From assembly GCA_003215695.1 (NCBI GenBank), contig QCJZ01000001.1, positions 1 to 64,000 on the forward strand: a stretch of 64,000 nucleotides of DNA, read 5' to 3'. Shown piece by piece: positions 44,194 through 54,140 of this stretch. Numbering within the stretch: position 1 is the first letter of the stretch; every line of letters starts with the position of its first letter. This DNA is from Prochlorococcus sp. AG-409-J03 (GTDB lineage Bacteria > Cyanobacteriota > Cyanobacteriia > PCC-6307 > Cyanobiaceae). A program made the translations under genes and the position numbers. The notes beneath the pieces were generated by a model. That model did not search any database. It saw nothing but the letters and a program-made list of their open reading frames with translations, and was not told where the DNA came from.

Positions 44194-45244
44194 TCGAATT
44201 TATAATCTCAAATATCTTATTCTCAGGATTTTGGCAATCGTAATTGTTCATATTTGATTTCATTTCCTTAAGATAATTAGAATCAATCAAATTAGATATA
44301 GTGTTTTTTAAAATATCTTTTTCTGGATCATGTTGATTAACTATTATGGCCCCTCCATATCTAGCCATATGCGCAGCATTCAGCTCTTGATGTTGATCGG
44401 CAGAAGTTGGAAGAGGAATTAAAATTGAAGGAGTCTTAGTTACCATTAATTCAGAAATCGCACCAGAACCTGCTCGACTTATTACAAGATCAGCATTTCG
44501 TAGCAAGGCTGATATTTCATCACTAAATTTTCTTACAGCCAATTGAGGGTGGGTATTCACTTTGTTGAAATTTTTATAGAAACAATCATTTTCGCCTGTC
44601 AGATGAATAACTCTGCAACCCTTCTCAAGCAACCAAGGCAAGATATTCCTAACCATCTCATTGATTTTGATTGCTCCTTGACTTCCTCCCATAACCACAA
44701 TCAATAGACCATCTCCATGCGGTGCCCAAGGGGGAAGAGACTCATCTAAAAGAAATCCTGACCTTATTGGTGTTCCTGTAAAACTTGTTCTACATCCTGG
44801 CAAATAATCAGCTGCTGAAGGGATTCCTAATGCTATATGGTCACAAAATCTACCTAATAACCTAGTTACTTTTCCAGGGATAGCATTAGATTCATGCAAC
44901 AAAATAGGGATTCCAGACATTTTTGCACCTAGAATACTTGGTGCAGATATATACCCACCAGTAGTAAAAACAACGTTAATTTTTTTTTGACGTAATAGAA
45001 TAGATACTCGAATTGAAGAAAAAAGTAAATTACATATATCAAACAATTTTCTAAAAATATTTCCTTGTAATCCACCAACTTTTAACTTTGTTAAATTGTA
45101 TTTTTTGGGAACCAATTCAATCTCTAGCCTATTTGGCACACCTAGCCACTCAATTTCCCAAGAATTTGAAAGCGAATCCGCAAAAGACATTGCAGGATAA
45201 ATATGCCCACCTGTTCCGCTTGCAGCAATTAAAAGGCGAGGCAT
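44186..45244 (-). CDS. murG: UDP-N-acetylglucosamine-undecaprenyl-PP-MurNAc-pentapeptide GlcNAc transferase
   Basis: MPRLLIAASGTGGHIYPAMSFAD; GGSQGAIKIN; start shortened from the ORF-track start at 45427. Confidence 0.95.
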   Translation of the reverse strand: MPRLLIAASGTGGHIYPAMSFADSLSNSWEIEWLGVPNRLEIELVPKKYNLTKLKVGGLQGNIFRKLFDICNLLFSSIRVSILLRQKKINVVFTTGGYISAPSILGAKMSGIPILLHESNAIPGKVTRLLGRFCDHIALGIPSAADYLPGCRTSFTGTPIRSGFLLDESLPPWAPHGDGLLIVVMGGSQGAIKINEMVRNILPWLLEKGCRVIHLTGENDCFYKNFNKVNTHPQLAVRKFSDEISALLRNADLVISRAGSGAISELMVTKTPSILIPLPTSADQHQELNAAHMARYGGAIIVNQHDPEKDILKNTISNLIDSNYLKEMKSNMNNYDCQNPENKIFEIINSIS

Positions 45245-45302
45245 AAATAAATAAATAACCTTATACTTAAAGCCTAAGTTATATTGAGCAAAAAAGGTAG
45301 TC

Positions 45303-46022
45303 GTGCGAAATTCACTAATAGCTAAATCAATATTTTTTTTATTACTAAATCCCCTAATCATCAATTCTGCCTTAAGTAAAAATATTGATGAGCACTTATT
45401 AAGTACTAAATTGGAGGAAATTCTCAACCTAAGAAAGGATCATTTGCTGAAAGATCTATTTCTACAAAAATCATTCAGTCAATTTAATAAAAGCTATAAA
45501 GCTTTTAGAGAAAAATACAAAGATGCAAAATGGTCAATTCAACCAGTAGAAAATGATCAAAATATATTATTACTAAATATAAAAATCATATCTACAAGAG
45601 AAATTAATAGTCAAGCTTACACTTTATATACCAAACAGACTGTCAAATTAGAGACTTACAAAAACAAAATCAAAGGTTATAAAGTTATTGAGGAAGAATC
45701 AATTCTCAATACAAAAAATTCACCTCTAATTGTAAAAATTATATCTCCAAAAAAAGTTCTTACTGGTGAAAAATATGAAGTGAATTTAATTATCGAAAAC
45801 CCTTTAGATAACTCATTAACTGCTAGTGGAATGATCGTACTTAAAAATGAAGATAATATAAACATATCAAATGATATCTTTGGGCTTAAGCCAAATCAAT
45901 CAGGTGGTTTATTCAAATATATTCAAGCACCATTAAACCCTGGTTTTCAAACTATTTCAGCAATAATTACTCATCCTGAAGGGATTTATTCAATAACAAA
46001 AAAAATAAAAGTAGGTTTATAA
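45303..46022 (+). CDS. secreted/lipid-anchored-type hypothetical protein with signal peptide and Ig-like region
   Basis: 239 aa, GTG start; N-terminal hydrophobic KSIFFLLLNPLIINSALS; beta-rich C-terminus. Confidence 0.7.
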   Translation: MRNSLIAKSIFFLLLNPLIINSALSKNIDEHLLSTKLEEILNLRKDHLLKDLFLQKSFSQFNKSYKAFREKYKDAKWSIQPVENDQNILLLNIKIISTREINSQAYTLYTKQTVKLETYKNKIKGYKVIEEESILNTKNSPLIVKIISPKKVLTGEKYEVNLIIENPLDNSLTASGMIVLKNEDNINISNDIFGLKPNQSGGLFKYIQAPLNPGFQTISAIITHPEGIYSITKKIKVGL

Positions 46023-46034
46023 AAACCTACTTTT
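46007..46034. terminator. bidirectional terminator between the hypothetical gene (+) and pgk (-)
   Basis: perfect 12-bp inverted repeat aaaagtaggttt-ataa-aaacctactttt. Confidence 0.8.
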
Positions 46035-46055
46035 AAAAATCATAAATTTGAAATA

Positions 46056-47261
46056 TTAAACATCATCTAGAGCAGCAACTCCAGGAAGAACTTTCCCTTC
46101 CAAAAGTTCAAGGCTAGCACCACCTCCCGTTGAGATATGAGACATATTTTTTGCTAAACCGGCTTTCTCAACTGCTGCCACTGAATCTCCACCTCCAATA
46201 ATCGTGCAGCATCCTTGAGCACTTAATTCAGCCAAAGTGTTTGCTATTGCATTTGTACCATTTGCAAATTTCTCAAATTCAAATACACCCATTGGTCCAT
46301 TCCAAATAACAGTTTTACAATCTTTCAGAGCATTTTGAAAAAGCTCAACTGATTCTGAACCAATATCCAATCCCATCCAACCTTCGCTAATAGAATCTAC
46401 TTTTGAAACTTTACTATTTGCATTTGGAGAAAAATTATCAGCCAACACAACATCACTTGGCAAAAGAAACTCAACTCCTTTATCTTTCGCTTTCTTCTCC
46501 AAAGCATTTGCTAATTCAAGCTTATCTTCCTCGACAAGACTATTCCCAACTGATAAACCTCTAGCTTTGTAAAAAGTAAATATCATCCCTCCACCAACAA
46601 TTATCTTGTCGCATTTATCAATCAAAGATTCCAAAACACCGATTTTACTACTTACTTTTGAACCGCCAACTATTGCAGCTAATGGTCTTTGAGGTAGATC
46701 TATAGCTCCTTGAAGGTACTTAAGTTCTTTTTCCATCAAATAGCCAGCTACACAAGGACTTAAGAACTTGGTAACTCCCTCAGTTGAAGCATGCGCACGG
46801 TGGGCAGCGCCAAAAGCATCATTAACATAGACTTCTGCTAAAGAAGCTAATTCCTTTGCAAATTGTGTATCGTTTTTCTCTTCACCAGCAATAAATCGAA
46901 CATTTTCCAAAAGGACAACATCACCATTGGACATTGCATCTACTTTTGACTTGGCTTCACCTCCAATACAACTCTCAGTTTTTACAACTGTTTTACCAAG
47001 CAATTCACTGAGTCTTTGAGCAACCGCAGTCAATCGCATTGTTTCATTAACCTCCCCTTTTGGCCTACCAAAATGAGCAGACAGAATCACTCTTGCACTC
47101 TTCTCAAGCAGGTCATTGATAGTTGGTAAAGCAGCACGAATTCTTGTGTCATCAGTTATTTGTCCCTCATCTCCTAATGGGACATTAAAATCTACTCTCA
47201 CTAAAACACGTTTACCGCATAAGTCTTCAGCGCCGAGGCTTGACAGGGAACGCTTAGACAT
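46056..47261 (-). CDS. pgk: phosphoglycerate kinase
   Basis: 401 aa; [40 protein letters not shown]. Confidence 0.98.
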   Translation of the reverse strand: MSKRSLSSLGAEDLCGKRVLVRVDFNVPLGDEGQITDDTRIRAALPTINDLLEKSARVILSAHFGRPKGEVNETMRLTAVAQRLSELLGKTVVKTESCIGGEAKSKVDAMSNGDVVLLENVRFIAGEEKNDTQFAKELASLAEVYVNDAFGAAHRAHASTEGVTKFLSPCVAGYLMEKELKYLQGAIDLPQRPLAAIVGGSKVSSKIGVLESLIDKCDKIIVGGGMIFTFYKARGLSVGNSLVEEDKLELANALEKKAKDKGVEFLLPSDVVLADNFSPNANSKVSKVDSISEGWMGLDIGSESVELFQNALKDCKTVIWNGPMGVFEFEKFANGTNAIANTLAELSAQGCCTIIGGGDSVAAVEKAGLAKNMSHISTGGGASLELLEGKVLPGVAALDDV

Positions 47262-47739
47262 AATCTATAGGATTCAGAAAGGAAACTGAGTGACCATAGC
47301 TCTTGAAAGGCACCAATTGGGTAATTACTAAGACACAGAAAAAATCTACCTAAACCTTTGAGCAGCTAAAAACAGCTTTTAAAAAATTAAAAGTCTATCT
47401 TTTAAATAATTAATTAATCCTCAAACGCCTGCAGTAACTACAAAAAAAACCCCTTGCAATGTCATACCATAAATCGAAATTTTCTTGAACCTACGATATG
47501 AGTACTATATTTCACAGAGAGGTTATTAAATATTGTAATTCTATCAATCTATTTTGATCAATAAAACTTGACTCCAATCAGGATATTCAGAACAATTCAA
47601 TTATTATTATCAACTTATTTAATCTTTTAAGATGATAAGTTGAACTTAGAATTTCATAACAATTCACCCAAGATAAAACGAAAATCAACTTTTACAATTT
47701 TTAGATTAATCAATTTAAACCAACATCTTTTAAGAATCC

Positions 47740-48603
47740 GTGAACAAGCAGCTTATACAATGGTATCCAGGACATATTGCTAAAGCAGAAAAACAATTAA
47801 AGGAGCATCTAAATAAAGTTGATCTAATTTTTGAAGTGCGGGACGCAAGAATACCCCTAGCCACTTCTCATCCATATCTTCAAAAATGGTTAACAGGTAA
47901 GAAGCAAATATTAGTTATTAATAGAAAAGACATGATAAATGATGCGGCCCATCAAGCTTGGGATAAGAAATTAAGGTCGGAAGGAAAAGTCCCATGGTGG
48001 TGTGATGCAAAAGCTGGAACAGGAGTATTCCAAATAAAACAAGCCGCTATTCGTGCTGGGCAAGAATTAAATCAAAGACGTCTTGACCGAGGGATGAAAA
48101 ATCGTGCAATTAGAGTTCTAACTCTTGGGTTCCCAAATGTTGGGAAATCTGCTCTAATTAACAGACTAGTAAAAAAAAAGGTTGTATCTAGCTCAAGGAA
48201 ACCTGGGGTCACAAGAAGTTTGAGATGGATAAGATTGGGACAAGATCTAGATTTATTGGATGCTCCTGGAGTTCTGCCGCCTAGATTTGAAGATCAAAAT
48301 GCCGCGTTAAAGCTTGCTATTTGTGATGATATCGGCCAAGCCGCATACGATACTGAACAGGTTGCCATCAACTTCATGAAACTTCTTGAGAGATTAGAAA
48401 ACATCCAGGAAGCGGGAATTAAGCCAATGTGTCTGCAAAATAGATATGGAATATTTATGAATAAAGCCATTACAGACAAATCTTTATGGCTACTTTCAGC
48501 GGCAAAACGTCACACTTCTGGAGACACTCGAAGAATGTCTCAAAGATTGCTTGATGATTTTCGTAGAAATTTATTAGGCAATATCTCTCTTGAACTACCT
48601 TAA
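47740..48603 (+). CDS. ylqF: ribosome biogenesis GTPase YlqF/RbgA (circularly permuted; GTG start)
   Basis: 287 aa; QWYPGHIAKAEKQL, NRKDM, GFPNVGKSALINRL. Confidence 0.95.
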   Translation: MNKQLIQWYPGHIAKAEKQLKEHLNKVDLIFEVRDARIPLATSHPYLQKWLTGKKQILVINRKDMINDAAHQAWDKKLRSEGKVPWWCDAKAGTGVFQIKQAAIRAGQELNQRRLDRGMKNRAIRVLTLGFPNVGKSALINRLVKKKVVSSSRKPGVTRSLRWIRLGQDLDLLDAPGVLPPRFEDQNAALKLAICDDIGQAAYDTEQVAINFMKLLERLENIQEAGIKPMCLQNRYGIFMNKAITDKSLWLLSAAKRHTSGDTRRMSQRLLDDFRRNLLGNISLELP

Positions 48604-49574
48604 TGGATAAAGAAATAAAGCATGAATTTGGGCAGGGCCCAGGTGAATTATTTGAGGGTGAATATAAGAAACCTTTGCCTATGCGGCTTGACAGATGGCT
48701 GGTAAGTCAACGAACGGAGCAAAGTAGAGCTCATATTCAGAAATTCATTGAAGCGGGGTTCGCAAAAGTGAACGGTAAAACTGGAAAAGCAAAAACTCCT
48801 GTCAGACCAGGTGACATAATTCAACTTTGGGTTCCACCACCAGAGCCTCTTCCTTACTTAAAACCTGAAGAAATTGATTTAGATATTTTATACGAAGATG
48901 ATCATTTAATAGTCATTAATAAAACAGCAGGAATAGCAGTTCATCCTGCACCCGGGAATAAATCAGGAACTTTAGTAAATGGATTAATCAATCATTGTCC
49001 AGACTTACCAGGCATCGGAGGTAAATTAAGGCCTGGAATAGTTCATCGCTTAGATAAAGACACAACCGGATGCATTGTCGTAGCAAAAACTCAAGAGGCC
49101 TTAGTTAAATTACAAATTCAAATACAAAAAAGAGTAGCCTCAAGAAATTATATTGCTGTTGTACATGGAGCTATTAAAGGCAATGAAGGAATTATTGTCG
49201 GATGTATTGGCCGACATCCAAAAGATAGAAAGAAATACGCTGTTGTTGATGAGGAATCTGGTAGATATGCTTGCACACATTGGACATTAATTGAAAATCT
49301 GGGAAATTTCTCTCTTCTTAAATTCAAACTTGATACAGGTAGAACCCATCAAATTCGTGTTCATAGTGCACACATAGGTCATCCTATTGTTGGAGATCAA
49401 ACTTACAGTAGGTGTAAAAAATTGCCTATTAAGCTTGGTGGCCAAGCATTACATGCAATTGAATTAGGTTTAATCCACCCAATAACATTAAAGAAAATGA
49501 AATTCACAGCTCCATTGCCTAAAGATTTTGAGAGACTTTTGAAAGTTTTGCACCCTAAAAATAATATTATTTAG
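48603..49574 (+). CDS. RluA/RluD-family pseudouridine synthase
   Basis: 323 aa; S4 domain, GIVHRLDKDTTGCIVVAKT. Confidence 0.93.
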   Translation: MDKEIKHEFGQGPGELFEGEYKKPLPMRLDRWLVSQRTEQSRAHIQKFIEAGFAKVNGKTGKAKTPVRPGDIIQLWVPPPEPLPYLKPEEIDLDILYEDDHLIVINKTAGIAVHPAPGNKSGTLVNGLINHCPDLPGIGGKLRPGIVHRLDKDTTGCIVVAKTQEALVKLQIQIQKRVASRNYIAVVHGAIKGNEGIIVGCIGRHPKDRKKYAVVDEESGRYACTHWTLIENLGNFSLLKFKLDTGRTHQIRVHSAHIGHPIVGDQTYSRCKKLPIKLGGQALHAIELGLIHPITLKKMKFTAPLPKDFERLLKVLHPKNNII

Positions 49575-51171
49575 GAAGTCTAGGACATGCCTTGACCAAT
49601 TTTTGTGTTAAGTATTTTTGAGGATGATTTAAAAGATTTTTACCAGAATTCTCTTCGATAATTTTCCCTTTATCAAACACTAATACTCTGTGACAAAAGC
49701 CTGCTGCAAGTGATAAGTCATGAGTTATGAAGAACATAGATAGCTTTAATTTCTCCTGCAAAGAGCGAAGCAACTCCAAAATTTCTGCTTGAATTTCTGC
49801 ATCTAACATACTGACACTCTCATCACAGATGAGTATTTTGGGACTTAGTGCTAATGCTCTAGCGATAACTACTCTTTGTTGTTGACCACCTGAAAGTTGA
49901 GAAGGCAACCGTCGTTCATACATGATTGCAGGTGTTAAACCAACTAGTTCTAAAAGATTACGAGCTGTTTCTTTTGCCTGAGATTTACCTGACAATTTAT
50001 GGATAAGAATTGGATCTATAATTGCATCAATTACTGACATCTTAGGATTCAAAGAAGCAGAAGGATCTTGAAAAATAATTTGAATATATTTACGTAATTG
50101 TTTTAAAGATTTTTTATTAATAGTTGAAATATTCTTTCCAAGAAAAAAAACACTTCCACCTCTAGCAGGCAATAATCCAGTCAACGCTCTACATAAAGTG
50201 CTCTTACCACATCCTGATGGGCCTACTATACCAAGAGTTTCACCTTCATACAAAGTCAAGGTAACTTCATTAACGGCTTTCAACCAAAAAGAATTGAATG
50301 GCCAAAAGCCTAAATTATGCCAACAACGTAATCTATTAACTCTCAATAATGCATTGTCATTATTCATTCTTTGTCTCTCAAAACCATCTAATATTCTTCC
50401 TGAATTAACTAATCTTTTAGCAGTATCAGTTTTTGGATTAGCAACTATCTCTTTAATATTTCCAGATTCTACTATTCTCCCAGAATCAAGTATTGCAATT
50501 TTATTACACCATTTATAGGCCATAGATAAATCATGACTAATTAATAGCAAAGCGCTCCCAATCTCGTCACAAAGTAAACTAAGTTCACTCATAACTTGAT
50601 CAGCAACTAGTGTATCCAAACTAGTTGTAGGTTCATCAGCAATTATTAAAGAAGGTTTTAAACAAATTGCCAAAGCAATTGCTGCACGTTGCCGCATTCC
50701 ACCACTAAATTCATGTGGAAAAGAATTGAATCTTAAAGGATCTATTCCAACTTTTTCTAATAAGTTTTTAGCTTTTTCAACTAAGTTGTAAGTTGATTCA
50801 GAATTATCATGAGCTTTAAAAGTATCAACTAGATGATCACCAACAGTCATCAAAGGATTTAAACGAGACATTGGATTCTGAAAAATCAATCCAACCTCTT
50901 TACCTCGCATAGCTTGCAGAGAAACCTTATCTAGATCCAATACATTTTTTCCATTTAAAATAATCTCACCATCACAAACACATCCATTAGGAAGAAGCTG
51001 CATTATAGCCTTAGCAACAGTACTTTTACCACATCCTGAACTACCAACTAAGGCAAGCCTATCGCCACGATTCATATTCAGATTTAATTCACTAAACACA
51101 TAAGTATTAGTATTTGGATAAATAGCTTGTAGTTTATTTATTTTTAAAACTTCTTTTGATGAATTATTCAT
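49567..51171 (-). CDS. fused dual-ATPase ABC transporter protein (oligopeptide/OppDF-like)
   Basis: Walker A GSSGCGKST and GPSGCGKST, two signature motifs LSGGQQQR / FSGGMRQR; start shortened to MNNSSKEVL. Confidence 0.92.
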   Translation of the reverse strand: MNNSSKEVLKINKLQAIYPNTNTYVFSELNLNMNRGDRLALVGSSGCGKSTVAKAIMQLLPNGCVCDGEIILNGKNVLDLDKVSLQAMRGKEVGLIFQNPMSRLNPLMTVGDHLVDTFKAHDNSESTYNLVEKAKNLLEKVGIDPLRFNSFPHEFSGGMRQRAAIALAICLKPSLIIADEPTTSLDTLVADQVMSELSLLCDEIGSALLLISHDLSMAYKWCNKIAILDSGRIVESGNIKEIVANPKTDTAKRLVNSGRILDGFERQRMNNDNALLRVNRLRCWHNLGFWPFNSFWLKAVNEVTLTLYEGETLGIVGPSGCGKSTLCRALTGLLPARGGSVFFLGKNISTINKKSLKQLRKYIQIIFQDPSASLNPKMSVIDAIIDPILIHKLSGKSQAKETARNLLELVGLTPAIMYERRLPSQLSGGQQQRVVIARALALSPKILICDESVSMLDAEIQAEILELLRSLQEKLKLSMFFITHDLSLAAGFCHRVLVFDKGKIIEENSGKNLLNHPQKYLTQKLVKACPRLPK

Positions 51172-51187
51172 GAAAAGGTAGCAGGAA

Positions 51188-53563
51188 ATGTTGAGTTTGA
51201 ATAAAATAAAACTAGCTTCGGTGCTGATGCCTAAAGTCACCTCTGCACACAATTCAAACCAGACTCATATAGTCTGCGATGAATTTTTTGATGGCCAGCC
51301 GCAACTTAGAACTCATCAAATCGAACATGTTGATGATTATGCAATTATTTTGCCAGAGTGGTTAAAAAATTGCATTGAAAATGTTCCGCCTGGAATTGGA
51401 GCAAGTTGCCCACGAGATTCTGAAGCACTCTTAGTTTCCGCTTTTGATCTTGCATTTCAATTGCATAAAGGGCAATACAGAAAAAGTGGTCAGCCTTATA
51501 TAATCCATCCAGTTGCAGTGGCTGACTTACTAAGAGAAATAGGTGCAAGCGCAAGTGTAATTGCAGCGGGTTTTTTACATGACGTCGTCGAAGATACAGA
51601 CATAACACCAGAGCAACTGGAGGGGTATTTTGGGAGTGAAGTTAGATATCTAGTGGAGGGTGTGACTAAATTAGGCGGAATCCATTTTAACAATCGAACA
51701 GAAGCTCAAGCAGAAAACTTACGTAAAATGTTTCTAGCTATGGCTAGCGATATTCGAGTTGTACTTGTCAAGCTTGCAGATAGGCTTCACAATATGAGAA
51801 CTATTTCTTACTTAGACGAAGAGAAGCAAACTCGAATAGCTAAAGAAACGAGAGAAATTTATGCTCCACTCGCAAACCGTTTAGGAATAGGACGTTTCAA
51901 ATGGGAACTAGAGGATTTAGCATTTAAACTTTTAGAGCCAGACCCCTTCCGAGAAATTCAACAACAAATAGCTAGTAAACGTAGTGAAAGAGAAGATAGA
52001 TTAAATACAACTGTTCAATTACTAAAAGATCGCTTGACCTCAGCAGGACTTAGCCAATGCGAAGTTAGTGGAAGGCCAAAGCATTTATATGGAATATGGA
52101 GCAAAATGCAAAGACAACAAAAAGAATTTCATGAAATTTTTGATGTTGCTGCTCTTAGAATTCTTGTTTCCGATGTCGAGACATGTTATCGAGCTCTTGC
52201 TGTTGTCCATGACACGTTTAGACCAATACCTGGTCGGTTTAAAGACTATATAGGCCTCCCAAAACCAAATGGCTACCAATCGCTACATACAGCTGTAATC
52301 GGCAGGCACAGACCTATTGAAGTCCAAATCAGGACTCCAGAAATGCATAGAGTTTCAGAATTTGGAATTGCAGCTCACTGGAAGTATAAAGAAGGAGGAT
52401 CTCCTGCTAATCCTGATTCAGAAAAGTTTAATTGGTTACGCCAATTAGTTGAGTGGCAACAAGAAGATGGGGTTAATGATCACAATGACTACCTTGCATC
52501 AATAAAAGAGGATTTATTTGATGAAGAAGTTTTTGTATTCACTCCAAAAGGAGATGTTTTAGGATTAAGGAATGGTTCTACAGCAATCGATTTTGCATAT
52601 CGTATTCACTCTGAGATAGGGAATCATTGCAATGGTGCTAGAATTAATGATCGTCTTTGTGTTCTATCAACACCTCTTGAAAATGGAGATTTCGTTGAAA
52701 TTCTCACTCACAAGAACTCTCATCCAAGCTTAGACTGGCTAAACTATGTAGCCACACCCACCGCCAAAAATCGCATTAGGCAATGGTATAAAAAAAGTCA
52801 TCGTCAAGAAACAATATCACGAGGGAAGGAACTACTAGAACAAGAATTTGGTCGTAAAGGAATTGATAATTTGCTGAAAGGCGAAGTAATAACCAAAGTT
52901 GCTGAGAGATGTAATCTAAAGTCTACAGAGGACCTATTAGCAGCACTTGGATTTGGAGCATTAACCTTACATCAAGTGATTAATAGATTTAGAGAAGAGA
53001 TAAAAATACAAAACCAGTTACCTGAGCTTGAATTAAGCGATATCGAGCTAGCAAACCAAGTTGGATCAAACACAAATCTAGCTTCAAATAAATCAAAAAA
53101 ATCTCAAACAAAATATTCTCCAATAATTGGCTTAGAAGGGCTTGATTATCGAATAGGGGGATGTTGTAGCCCTTTACCAGGGGAATCAATACTTGGAACA
53201 GTCTCACTTGGCAATCACGGAATAACTATACATCGAACTAGTTGTGTCAACATACAATCAATACCAAACAATAGAAGGATATCAGTTCAATGGAATAGCC
53301 ATAATCAAATCAAAGAAGAGAAATTTCCTATTCAATTAAGAATTGAAGTGATTGATAGGGTCGGTGTACTTAAAGACATATTAATGAGACTTTCAGATAG
53401 AGGTATTAATGTAATCGATGCAAGAGTTAAGACATCTCATGGCAAACCTGCATGTATTGATCTAAAAGTTGAACTGGAAAGTATTAATCAATTAGAACTT
53501 ACCATCAATCAAATACGATCAATGGTTGACGTCTTAGATATCGCTAGAACTGGCATTAAATAA
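51188..53563 (+). CDS. RelA/SpoT homolog (ppGpp synthetase/hydrolase); alternative start at 51227
   Basis: 791 aa; HD domain AGFLHDVVEDTD, synthetase GRFKDYIGLPKPNGYQSLHT, TGS, ACT domains. Confidence 0.96.
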   Translation: MLSLNKIKLASVLMPKVTSAHNSNQTHIVCDEFFDGQPQLRTHQIEHVDDYAIILPEWLKNCIENVPPGIGASCPRDSEALLVSAFDLAFQLHKGQYRKSGQPYIIHPVAVADLLREIGASASVIAAGFLHDVVEDTDITPEQLEGYFGSEVRYLVEGVTKLGGIHFNNRTEAQAENLRKMFLAMASDIRVVLVKLADRLHNMRTISYLDEEKQTRIAKETREIYAPLANRLGIGRFKWELEDLAFKLLEPDPFREIQQQIASKRSEREDRLNTTVQLLKDRLTSAGLSQCEVSGRPKHLYGIWSKMQRQQKEFHEIFDVAALRILVSDVETCYRALAVVHDTFRPIPGRFKDYIGLPKPNGYQSLHTAVIGRHRPIEVQIRTPEMHRVSEFGIAAHWKYKEGGSPANPDSEKFNWLRQLVEWQQEDGVNDHNDYLASIKEDLFDEEVFVFTPKGDVLGLRNGSTAIDFAYRIHSEIGNHCNGARINDRLCVLSTPLENGDFVEILTHKNSHPSLDWLNYVATPTAKNRIRQWYKKSHRQETISRGKELLEQEFGRKGIDNLLKGEVITKVAERCNLKSTEDLLAALGFGALTLHQVINRFREEIKIQNQLPELELSDIELANQVGSNTNLASNKSKKSQTKYSPIIGLEGLDYRIGGCCSPLPGESILGTVSLGNHGITIHRTSCVNIQSIPNNRRISVQWNSHNQIKEEKFPIQLRIEVIDRVGVLKDILMRLSDRGINVIDARVKTSHGKPACIDLKVELESINQLELTINQIRSMVDVLDIARTGIK

Positions 53564-53613
53564 CATTATCTATACTCCTAAATATAGTTGATAACAAATA
53601 AATAGATATAAAC

Positions 53614-54069
53614 TTAATTTTTATTAGAAAATTTTTTGAGTAAAAAATATAAACCAATTCCACCAAGTAATCCAGTCAAAAGGCCCATACATATAGAGCC
53701 AATTATCAGTCTAAAACTCAAGTACCAACCTTGAGACCACAACTCATTAGTAGTTATATGGCGAAAGTCTACTATATTTTTATCCTTATTGATTATTAAT
53801 GAGCCTAGTCTATAATTAAAATAATAAAGAGGAACATAAGTAAATGGGTTGCTAATCCAGGTTCCAACAGCCGCCAAAATACTATTCCCCTGGAAGATTT
53901 TTGCTAAAAGTACACCCATCAAGGTTTGTAAACCAAAGAATGGAAAGCATCCACTAAATATACCCACGCCCAATCCTAATGCTCTCTGAGCGGGAGAACC
54001 TTCCTGATTCCATAGCCAAGAGATAAATTTACGAATTCTTTGTATTAGATTTAGGAAGATTTTTTTCAT
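53614..54069 (-). CDS. DUF2062 family membrane protein
   Basis: 151 aa; GLGVGIFSGCFPFFGLQTLMGVLLAKIFQGN..GTWISNPFTYVPLYYFNY. Confidence 0.85.
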   Translation of the reverse strand: MKKIFLNLIQRIRKFISWLWNQEGSPAQRALGLGVGIFSGCFPFFGLQTLMGVLLAKIFQGNSILAAVGTWISNPFTYVPLYYFNYRLGSLIINKDKNIVDFRHITTNELWSQGWYLSFRLIIGSICMGLLTGLLGGIGLYFLLKKFSNKN

Positions 54070-54140
54070 AATTTAAAAAATCTTAATCCAAAAAAGAAAG
54101 CTAGATTTGATTTTAGTGAAGATCGTATGTTTATTGAGTA

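Noticed and set aside
49567-51252. Long ORF-track start of the ABC ATPase (561 aa), overlapping the RelA/SpoT gene
   Set aside because: Start at 51171 (MNNSSKEVL) avoids the divergent overlap and better fits the family N-terminus
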